A stretch of 20,195 nucleotides of DNA, taken from contig JASLHL010000290.1 of NCBI GenBank assembly GCA_030152225.1, positions 1 through 20,195 of the forward strand, in the 5' to 3' direction. A program made the position numbers and the translations under genes. Under the pieces are notes generated by a model, which saw only the letters and a program-made list of their open reading frames with translations, ran no database searches and was not told the DNA's origin. This document shows positions 14,816 through 20,195 of the stretch, piece after piece. Source of the stretch: Flavobacterium sp. (GTDB lineage Bacteria > Bacteroidota > Bacteroidia > Flavobacteriales > Flavobacteriaceae). How positions within the stretch are numbered: the stretch's first letter is position 1; each line of letters begins with the position of its first letter.

Positions 14816-14828
14816 GTGTGGGCTTCCC

Positions 14829-15059
14829 TTATTTTAGATCGGCAATAGAAGCGCCAAAATTGAGGTGTAATACATGACCATTGGCCAATACTAGGGCAGG
14901 TACAGATTGTACTCCTTCGCGTTCTGCTGCTTGTATTTTAGAAGGTTCTTCTCCTAAGTGTACAATATCAATAGCATGGTCAGTGATTAGGTGTAAGATA
15001 TCTTGTTCTGCACTCACACATACAGGACATCCTGCGTGGTAAAACGTTACTTTTTTCAT
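14829..15059 (-). CDS. Small thioredoxin/glutaredoxin-like protein with CPVC active site
   Basis: The 76-residue protein starts with a beta strand and active-site motif MKKVTFYHAGCPVC (Cys11 and Cys14). A helix, a strand IDIVHLGEE, and the cis-proline loop VQSVPALVL follow, the standard thioredoxin-fold order. It is shorter than thioredoxin and close in size to glutaredoxins. It has no signal peptide, so it should act in the cytoplasm as a thiol-disulfide protein. It converges on the oxidase operon and shares its terminator. A functional link with the CPVC protein of that operon is possible but not supported, because they should be in different compartments. The upstream 15060-15310 stretch has a small AGAAGGA/TCCTTCT hairpin (15089-15111) and a run of eight G (15195-15202), otherwise nothing I recognise. 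Confidence 0.85.
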   Translation of the reverse strand: MKKVTFYHAGCPVCVSAEQDILHLITDHAIDIVHLGEEPSKIQAAEREGVQSVPALVLANGHVLHLNFGASIADLK

Positions 15060-15310
15060 GGTATATACAATTAAATTAATAAAAGCAGAGAAGGATGTTA
15101 TTTTTCCTTCTACACGGTAAAGATAGCTGTGATTGAACGCCTGAGTGTGGTACAGAATTACAATAGGCTTATGGTCCAGTATAAGGGAGAAAGAGGGGGG
15201 GGAGTGCTTTATTTTTCTATAGCTGCTGGACTAGCTTGAAAATAACAATTCTGTATGAGTCAGCACAACAAAAGAGCCCGTATGTTTGTATCAGAAAATT
15301 AGTTCACGGT

Positions 15311-15464
15311 GAGTGGTGAGTGGTGAATGGTAAATGGTGAGTGGTGAATGGTGAGTGGTGAGTGGTGAATGGTGAATGGTGAATGGTGAGTGGTGAATGG
15401 TGAATGGTGAGTGGTGAATGGTGAATGGTGAATGGTGAATGGTGAATGGTGAATGATGAGTGGT
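15311..15464. repeat. Tandem heptanucleotide array, 22 units of GARTGGT
   Basis: Starting at 15311, 22 consecutive 7-nt units can be read without any frame slip. Most are GAATGGT or GAGTGGT, with one AAATGGT and one GAATGAT. Degenerate heptamers follow (AAACTGT, GCATCGT) up to 15478. No start codon or coding signal supports translation. The array ends 28 bp before a tRNA gene. A short inverted-orientation array of the same family lies at 18185-18212. Confidence 0.95.
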
Positions 15465-15492
15465 AAACTGTGCATCGTGCATCAAAAAACAA

Positions 15493-15562
15493 GGTTCTGT
15501 GGCCGAGTGGTAGGCCTAACTCCGCAAGAGTTAGTAGGTTGGTTCGAATCCAACCGGAACCT
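15493..15562 (+). tRNA. tRNA-Cys (GCA), atypical with C33
   Basis: A cloverleaf folds from the sequence. The acceptor stem is GGTTCTG/CGGAACC (15493-15499 with 15555-15561, one U-G pair). The D arm is GCC-loop-GGC (15502-15515). The anticodon stem is TAACT/AGTTA (15517-15521 with 15529-15533). The variable loop is 4 nt, and the T arm GTTGG-TTCGAAT-CCAAC (15538-15554) is perfect. The anticodon loop is CCGCAAG, giving anticodon GCA for cysteine. The discriminator base is U73 (15562), a known CysRS identity element. Position 33 is C instead of the nearly universal U, C32 and G38 can pair, and the D loop is short. CCA is not encoded. It may be a functional variant or a decaying copy. Confidence 0.82.
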
Positions 15563-15569
15563 CGAAATA

Positions 15570-15616
15570 GTTAACGGTTAACAGTCCGGTAGAGAGCGGA
15601 AAACTGTACACTGTAC
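15570..15616. repeat. Short heptamer duplications after the tRNA
   Basis: GTTAACG and GTTAACA follow each other at 15570-15583, and ACTGTAC occurs twice in a row at 15603-15616. Both have the same 7-nt period as the large array upstream, though the words are different. No gene is seen here. Confidence 0.7.
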
Positions 15617-15641
15617 ACACAATCATCTTTATTTTTTACAC

Positions 15642-15707
15642 CCATCTTGTCTTTTGCTGCGATGATTCAATACTGTCATTTTTTTTAATTGAATGCAGCA
15701 AAGATGG
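15642..15707. repeat. Long imperfect hairpin in the psd leader
   Basis: TTTGCTGC (15653-15660) pairs with GCAGCAAA (15695-15702), and ATTCAAT (15665-15671) pairs with ATTGAAT (15688-15694). A 4-nt bulge GATG lies between the stems and a T-rich 16-nt loop closes them. CCATCT (15642-15647) and the overlapping AGATGG (15702-15707) could extend it. It lies 30 bp before psd. It may be a leader RNA structure or a small mobile palindrome; the role is unknown. Confidence 0.55.
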
Positions 15708-15736
15708 AGATGGCGATCATTTAAAACGGGAATACC

Positions 15737-16402
15737 ATGAAAATACACAAAGAAGGTAGGGGATCCATTGCGATAGCGAGTATCGTTTTACTCCTAGTTA
15801 ACGGAGGATCATATTATTTAATTAGCGAAAAATTAGCGTTTGTAAAAGCATTGATTTTGTTGGTAACCCTAGGGACATGGGGGTTAGTGATTTTCTTTTT
15901 TCGCATTCCTTCACGGGTGATGACGCAGGATGATACGTGTATTACTGCTCCATGTGATGGAACAGTGGTCGTGATTGAGGAGGTCGAACCCGATGAATAT
16001 TTCACGGAAAAACGCTTACAAGTTTCCGTATTTATGAGTGTATTCAATGTACATGTCAACTTGAATCCCATCAAAGGGGAGGTGGTGTACAGTCAGTACC
16101 ACAAGGGGAAGCATTTAGTAGCTTGGCATCCAAAGTCCTCTACAGAAAATGAGAGACACAGTGTGGTTTATAGACATAAAAATGGGGAAGAAGTACTAGC
16201 GAAACAAATAGCGGGAGCCTTGGCCAATCGCATTGTCAATTATTTGGAGTGTGGAACAGTGGTTGAACAGACGGATCAAATGGGATTTATCAAGTTTGGT
16301 TCACGTGTAGATTTAGTATTACCCATCAGCTGTAAGGTTCAGGTACAGCTGGGGGATAAAGTACAAGGAGGCGTCACTACATTGGCGAAATGGCAGGGAT
16401 AA
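15737..16402 (+). CDS. psd: Phosphatidylserine decarboxylase proenzyme (short form)
   Basis: The enzyme decarboxylates phosphatidylserine to phosphatidylethanolamine, the main phospholipid of these bacteria. The 221-residue protein has an N-terminal membrane hairpin (about 11-55). It then shows the conserved APCDGTVV (71-78), the VSVFMSVFNVHVNLNP block (96-111) and the autocleavage site FGSR with G188-S189, whose serine becomes the pyruvoyl group. Length and motifs fit the short archaeal-type Psd found in Bacteroidota. The gene is separated from the converging MocR-type regulator by only 14 bp and no terminator is visible between them, so the transcripts may overlap. Confidence 0.95.
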   Translation: MKIHKEGRGSIAIASIVLLLVNGGSYYLISEKLAFVKALILLVTLGTWGLVIFFFRIPSRVMTQDDTCITAPCDGTVVVIEEVEPDEYFTEKRLQVSVFMSVFNVHVNLNPIKGEVVYSQYHKGKHLVAWHPKSSTENERHSVVYRHKNGEEVLAKQIAGALANRIVNYLECGTVVEQTDQMGFIKFGSRVDLVLPISCKVQVQLGDKVQGGVTTLAKWQG

Positions 16403-16416
16403 AATAAGAACAATGA

Positions 16417-17850
16417 CTACAGTGCCTCGAGACATTCTCCAATAATACGTATTCCTTTTTCCAAGTCAGCTAGAGAAAGGGTACCAAAACTCAAACGCAA
16501 GCCATCGGAGGAAGTCGGAGCCATGTAATAGTCATTGGGATTAACCAATTGGACGCCTCTTTCTAATAAGTGGGGAATGAATACAGAATAGTCAATACTT
16601 TGTTTGGGCTTGATCCAAAAGGCCAAGCCACCATCGGGAATAGTATACGTAACCTGATCTCCTAAGTAGTGCTGGATATACTGAAGCATCACCTCCCTTT
16701 TCTCTTTGTATAAACTTGTCGCTTTTTTAATATGTTTTCTTAGCATGCCGTCTTCGATTAATTGAAGTACGGCTTGCTCCATGATACGGTCGCCTTGAAT
16801 ATCAATGATCTTTCTCAGCTGGGTAATCTCTTCAATTAGGGAAGGGTGACTGGTCACTAAAAAACCAATACGCAGCGCTGGAGCAACAACCTTGCTTAGC
16901 GTGCCAATATACACATAGTGCTGTAATTCGATATAGCTACACAACGGTAAAACGGGGCGGTAGCTATAGTGAAATTCATTGTCATAATCATCCTCAATAA
17001 CCGTCAAATTATACTGGTTTGCCAGTTGAATAATTTCCAATCGACGTTGTAAGCTCAGCGTAACAGTTGTCGGAAATTGATGGTGTGGCGTGAGGTATAC
17101 TGCTTTGATATTGGGATTCTTTTCCAACTGTTGGCGCATGGCAGTTGTGGAAATTCCCTCAGCATCCACTTCAATGGGTACTAAGGTTGCACCAGCGCGT
17201 TCAAAGGCTTGCCAAGCCGATTGGTACCCTGGGTTCTCTACCATAATAGCCTCTCCTTTTTGAAGCAAACACTGGGCAATTAAATAAATAGCCATCTGTC
17301 CACCACGAGTTACACAAACGTGGTCTTCTTTTACATGCATTCCCCTTTGGTGGTTGAGCATATGTGCAATATGTTGAATAAAACGAGGATCCCCTAAGGC
17401 ATTGCCATAGCCCATCATTTGCCATTTGGCATTTCGATTGAAAATCTGTCGATACGCTCGTGCTAATTCTTTTACAGGAACAATCTTACTATCTGGATAG
17501 CCATTGTCAAAAATGAGTGGCGCAGGATGTTGAAAAATAGGATCCACAGGCAAGGTAGTCTCAGCTTTTGCTCTAAGTGGTCTCGATTGCGGAATGGTTT
17601 GTGCAATGTAGATCCCTTTGCGCTCCATTGAAATTAACCATTCTTCATCCAAGAGTACACTCAAAGCTTTTACAATGGTATTGCGGTTAACAGCAAGCAT
17701 CGTGGCTAAAGTTCGCGTACTTGGTAAAATATCTCCTTTGAGCAGTCTACCTTGTTGAATAGCCTCAATAATAGCATCCGCAATTTGCAAATATATCGGT
17801 TTTTCAGCCGCCTGATCCAATCGAATTTCTAATTTCCAAAGCCTTTTCAT
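16417..17850 (-). CDS. MocR-type regulator: GntR winged helix fused to a class I aminotransferase domain
   Basis: The 477-residue protein has an N-terminal GntR-type winged helix-turn-helix (about 10-80: PIYLQIADAIIEAI, LPSTRTLATMLAVNRNTIVKAL). An aminotransferase-like domain follows (about 110-477). This includes GNALGDP, VENPGYQSAWQAFE, VIEDDYDNEFHY and the PLP-binding Lys320 in YIGTLSKVVAPALRIGF. MocR proteins sense pyridoxal phosphate or an amino compound and control genes for vitamin B6, amino acid or GABA metabolism. PdxR is one member, but the target cannot be told here because no pdxST or related gene is close. A -7 box TATATTTG lies 43 bp upstream (17893-17900). Full length and all key residues are present. 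Confidence 0.92.
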   Translation of the reverse strand: MKRLWKLEIRLDQAAEKPIYLQIADAIIEAIQQGRLLKGDILPSTRTLATMLAVNRNTIVKALSVLLDEEWLISMERKGIYIAQTIPQSRPLRAKAETTLPVDPIFQHPAPLIFDNGYPDSKIVPVKELARAYRQIFNRNAKWQMMGYGNALGDPRFIQHIAHMLNHQRGMHVKEDHVCVTRGGQMAIYLIAQCLLQKGEAIMVENPGYQSAWQAFERAGATLVPIEVDAEGISTTAMRQQLEKNPNIKAVYLTPHHQFPTTVTLSLQRRLEIIQLANQYNLTVIEDDYDNEFHYSYRPVLPLCSYIELQHYVYIGTLSKVVAPALRIGFLVTSHPSLIEEITQLRKIIDIQGDRIMEQAVLQLIEDGMLRKHIKKATSLYKEKREVMLQYIQHYLGDQVTYTIPDGGLAFWIKPKQSIDYSVFIPHLLERGVQLVNPNDYYMAPTSSDGLRLSFGTLSLADLEKGIRIIGECLEAL

Positions 17851-17892
17851 GTGGACTAGTTAAGTTGTTAGTATATGTGTTGTGTAATAGAC

Positions 17893-17900
17893 CAAATATA
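17893..17900 (-). promoter_or_regulatory. -7 promoter box of the MocR-type gene
   Basis: TATATTTG on the minus strand matches TAnnTTTG exactly and is 43 bp upstream of the start codon. GTATAT and ATATAC flank the region as an inverted repeat (about 17871-17901). I found no TTG at the usual -33 distance, so the call rests on one element. Confidence 0.4.
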
Positions 17901-17919
17901 CGCAATAATATTGTAGTTT

Positions 17920-18215
17920 GCGCGGTTTGTTCTTTGCGCGGTTTGTTCTTTGTTTTTTGCGCGGTGTATCTCACCTAGTTTATATTGGTTTTGGTATTCG
18001 ATGAACCTACACTACGTTTCGGTTTGTTTGATTTTCTCTTTATACAAGAATCTTTTTTTTAAGTAGATGTAATGAACCAAAAGCCGAAAGCCGAAAAACA
18101 GTTTTTTTGTTCGTTGCTCTTTTGCTCTTTGTTATTTGTTATTTGTGATATTTATTCTTATTTAGAATATTTTCCCTTAATGAACCACTCACCACTTACC
18201 ACTCACTATTCACCA
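17920..18215. repeat. Copy B of the dispersed repeat with heptamers
   Basis: This gene-free stretch repeats the order seen at 2459-2755. GGTGTATCTCAC is at 17963 and GTATTCGATGAACCT at 17994. A 45-bp segment at 18064-18108 is identical to 2620-2664, then come CTCTTTG-like words and a shared TGTGATATTTATTCTT. It ends in four heptamers of CCACTCA type (18185-18212), the complement of the GARTGGT family. An open frame at 18072-18275 is composed of the repeat and is not credible as a gene. Confidence 0.82.
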
Positions 18216-18408
18216 GTGTATCGTGAATCTGTTGAGAGAGCAGATGCGCTTCTTGTTCAGCGGATTGAAAGATGAGATTTCCACTTTGAATATAGGTTTG
18301 TATTTGGTGAAATCCCAGTTCGTGCATTAACTGTCGGAGCACGTCCATTTTCAGTAGATTCTTTCCACTTACATTGACACTTCGAAGTAGGGTAATATAG
18401 GTTGTCAT
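18196..18408 (-). pseudogene. DUF1697 family gene remnant, 3' part replaced by repeat sequence
   Basis: The 70-residue reading frame begins like a normal DUF1697 protein: MTTYITLLRSVNVSGKNLLKM, then LMHELGFHQIQTYIQSGNLIF. The family usually has about 170-180 residues, so more than half is missing. The final residues VNSEW and the stop codon (18196-18198) are encoded by the CCACTCA/CCACTTA heptamers of the adjoining repeat. The loss therefore coincides with the repeat boundary near 18215, and the product is unlikely to be functional. The function of DUF1697 proteins is not well known. Confidence 0.8.
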
Positions 18409-18657
18409 TCGCAGTTTATTCTAAAATGAAAGCCTAAGATACATATTTGCCTGTTTTTATGAAAAATTGTGGGTTTACTTGGGATGTTATTTTATAGCTT
18501 TTTAAAGCTAGGATAGGGAAGAATTCTACCTATTTGGAATTTTTATTTCTATTAGTTTAGTATCATGTAGTATTGTGTATTTATAGTAAACTTTGTTAAA
18601 AAGTAGAATTTAACTTTAGTTTTTTATTTAATTCGTGTAAAAAATATTGATTTTTAT

Positions 18658-19824
18658 ATGAAGAATAAAATAATGATCTTGTTTCTTTTGTTCTTGAAAT
18701 TGAATGGAAGCGCCCAGAAGGGAATATTCAGAAGAGGGACGATTAGCCCCAGGCAATATACTGAAAACATAGTTTTTAAAATTGTCAATCACCTGATCTA
18801 TGTTACAGTTGAAATCAAAGGAAAAAATTATGTTTTTTTAGTCGATACAGGAGCTCCCTCAACAATTCGGAAAAGTTTGGATGCGGACTTTATTTTTCTA
18901 ACGAAAGAGCCGATTATGGATGCCATGAGAAATGTACAAGAAGTTGAGTATGGTATAGTACCCCAAGTTAAGATGAGCTCGATTACTTTTGAAAATTTTA
19001 CCTTTATGCGCGAAGATTTTACGCTATTTGATGAGCTAGGGATTGATGGTATTATTGGGGCGAATATTACGAGTAAAAGTGCTTGGGATTTTGATCTCTT
19101 ACACCATCGCATTACCATTTCGAGTGGGTTGAGTCCGACGCTTTTAAAAACGCGTCATTTTTCTTCTTTAAAAATAAAAAAAACACCAACAGGAACGCCG
19201 ACTATCGCTTTGACTTATTTTGATAAAATCAAAGAAGAAGGCATTTATTTTGACACAGGCTATACGGGATTGTTTTATTTGAATTCCGACTTATTTCAGG
19301 AAGTTAAGCCCTATGTGGCGGGTTATATTACAGGAGAAGGAGAAATTAGCAGAAGTGCCTTTGGCGTTAGTGCAGGAGAAACACTGGCTTTTCCATTAGC
19401 CATGAGAATGGGAAAGGAGGAGATTCCTACTTTTTTAGCCCATGTAGAAGAAGACGATGAAAGCAATATTGGGGTCAAATGGTTGTCTTACTATCGGGTG
19501 ATTATTTATGAAGACCGATTCTATTTTTCAAAATACAGACAAAAAGATTTTGACAATCAGGTTGTGATGAAAGGGATGAGAGCCGATATTGAGAATGATG
19601 AGCTGGTGGTTACTTTTGTATGGCATAACTCACAAGCCCATAGAAAAGGGATTCAAGTTGGGGATAAAATAGGGGCTGTTAATGGGCAGGTGGTGGCGAA
19701 TTTACCTTTTTTGGAGCAAGTAAAATTAAAAGAAGCAATTAATACAGCGTCTAAGATTCGCGTAGCTATTCACCGATTGGGCAATGATATTGAGTTGACT
19801 GATGAGGTATTACTGACATTTTAG
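18658..19824 (+). CDS. Secreted two-lobed aspartic protease-like protein with PDZ domain (copy 2)
   Basis: This is a 388-residue paralogue of the protein at 9479-10645 with the same domain order and closely similar sequence throughout (more than half of residues identical by eye). A signal peptide ends near residue 19 (NGSAQ). The first lobe has VDTGAPSTI at 62-70 and GIDGIIGAN. The second lobe has YFDTGYTGLFYL with DTG at 199-201, and the PDZ domain has HNSQAHRKGIQVGDKIGAVNG. Both DTG sites are intact, so both copies should be active. It is followed after 133 bp by a gene for a probable outer-membrane protein. The 16-bp palindrome TAGCTTTTTAAAGCTA (18495-18510) lies in the AT-rich upstream gap. 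Substrate unknown. Confidence 0.88.
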   Translation: MKNKIMILFLLFLKLNGSAQKGIFRRGTISPRQYTENIVFKIVNHLIYVTVEIKGKNYVFLVDTGAPSTIRKSLDADFIFLTKEPIMDAMRNVQEVEYGIVPQVKMSSITFENFTFMREDFTLFDELGIDGIIGANITSKSAWDFDLLHHRITISSGLSPTLLKTRHFSSLKIKKTPTGTPTIALTYFDKIKEEGIYFDTGYTGLFYLNSDLFQEVKPYVAGYITGEGEISRSAFGVSAGETLAFPLAMRMGKEEIPTFLAHVEEDDESNIGVKWLSYYRVIIYEDRFYFSKYRQKDFDNQVVMKGMRADIENDELVVTFVWHNSQAHRKGIQVGDKIGAVNGQVVANLPFLEQVKLKEAINTASKIRVAIHRLGNDIELTDEVLLTF

Positions 19825-19892
19825 TAGGAGTAGCGATGAAAAATTGCGATAATAGCGTGTATCAAAGGCAGCTATTCATCAACAAAATAGTA

Positions 19893-19932
19893 CCAGTGGT
19901 CAAAAGAATACGGTTTTCACGCTGGCTTTTTC
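19893..19932 (+). terminator. Possible weak terminator after copy 2
   Basis: CCAGTG (19893-19898) can pair with CAC-TGG (19919-19925, two bulged bases), helped by AAAA/TTTT inside. TTTTT follows near 19927-19932. The pairing is imperfect. The words CGGTTTTC and ACCAAAAT also occur in similar order behind copy 1, hinting that flanking DNA was duplicated too. Confidence 0.3.
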
Positions 19933-19957
19933 CTTGTTTTGCACCAAAATAACAAAT

Positions 19958-20195
19958 ATGAAAGCAGGTGCATTTTTAATTTATTGTATGTTGATTTTGA
20001 GCGGGGTATCGCTACACGCACAGGATCATTTACGAGGGGAGTTTAAGGTAGATTACGTTCCTTTCTCCAACTATGTTAGACCCATAGACAGTGTGAAAAC
20101 TCCCGCAAAAACGGATTTTAGACGCGTAGAGTTAAATATTGAAATTCCACTATCTATGCATATGGATCACAGGGGAAAACCGCGTACGTGGTCTG
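19958..20195 (+). CDS. Probable outer-membrane beta-barrel protein, 5' part only
   Basis: The frame starts at 19958 and runs off the window (79 codons visible). It begins with a Sec signal peptide (MKAGAFLIYCMLILSGVSLHAQ). A segment VDYVPFSNY, then KTDFRRVELNIEIPLSM and RGKPRTWS follow. The pattern of a DFRRVELxxxIPLS strand after the signal resembles the DUF6268 outer-membrane proteins of Bacteroidota, judged from memory only. It follows the aspartic protease-PDZ gene on the same strand with 133 bp between them; co-expression is possible only if the weak terminator reads through. The identity is a guess, but that it is exported is well supported. Confidence 0.6.
   Translation, partial: MKAGAFLIYCMLILSGVSLHAQDHLRGEFKVDYVPFSNYVRPIDSVKTPAKTDFRRVELNIEIPLSMHMDHRGKPRTWS

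Noticed and set aside
15311..15464. CRISPR array
   Set aside because: Units are 7 nt long with no spacers, and no cas genes are present.
15291..15492. Open frames on the minus strand with repeating HHSPFTI units
   Set aside because: They are translations of the heptamer array. A 7-nt period gives a 7-residue protein repeat in every frame, and there is no start context or coding signal.
18072..18275. Open frame of 67 codons on the plus strand
   Set aside because: Lies within copy B of the repeat and its end overlaps the DUF1697 remnant.

Overview
The window looks like a chromosomal segment of a low-GC Bacteroidota bacterium, most likely a Flavobacteriaceae member close to Myroides or Flavobacterium. 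This rests on the clade II, lipoprotein-type NosZ without a nosR gene, on Bacteroidota-type -7 promoter boxes (TAnnTTTG), on weak Shine-Dalgarno signals, and on the overall protein flavour. The genus is an inference.

Layout. Positions 1-1484 (minus): an MFS exporter cut by the window edge, preceded by a Crp-family regulator. A perfect palindrome lies between them, about 40 bp upstream of the predicted transcript start of the exporter. Positions 1699-2112 (plus): a small unrecognised protein with a good terminator. Positions 2207-2825: no gene, but a dense patch of heptanucleotide repeats and a dispersed repeat. Positions 2826-9200 (minus): a seven-gene nitrous oxide reduction operon in the order lipoprotein cytochrome c, nosZ, nosB-like membrane protein, nosL, nosD, nosF, nosY. 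Its promoter has a -7 box and a Crp/Fnr-type dyad centred at about -41.5. Positions 9479-10645 (plus): a secreted protein with two DTG aspartic-protease lobes and a PDZ domain. Positions 10897-14747 (plus): a heme-copper oxidase operon. It encodes a CcoN-like subunit with an unusual N-terminal extension of about 240 residues, a dihaem CcoO-like cytochrome c, and two small membrane proteins. A strong bidirectional terminator separates it from a converging glutaredoxin-like gene (14829-15059).

Positions 15311-15464 hold 22 tandem copies of a GARTGGT heptamer, followed directly by an atypical tRNA-Cys with C at position 33. Then come psd (plus) and a converging MocR-type regulator (minus). Beyond these lie a second copy of the dispersed repeat, a DUF1697 gene truncated by repeat sequence, a paralogue of the aspartic protease-PDZ protein, and the start of a probable outer-membrane protein.

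How the genes work together. The nos operon would let the cell respire N2O: cytochrome c delivers electrons to NosZ, NosL supplies copper, and NosDFY supports maturation of the copper site. The nearby heme-copper oxidase is probably a high-affinity terminal oxidase for low oxygen. Both promoters contain a TGA-N6-TCA element, so a shared Crp/Fnr-type control is plausible. The most unusual items are the extended oxidase with a changed glutamate, the C33 tRNA-Cys, the 7-nt periodicity of many unrelated repeats, and the paired aspartic protease-PDZ paralogues.
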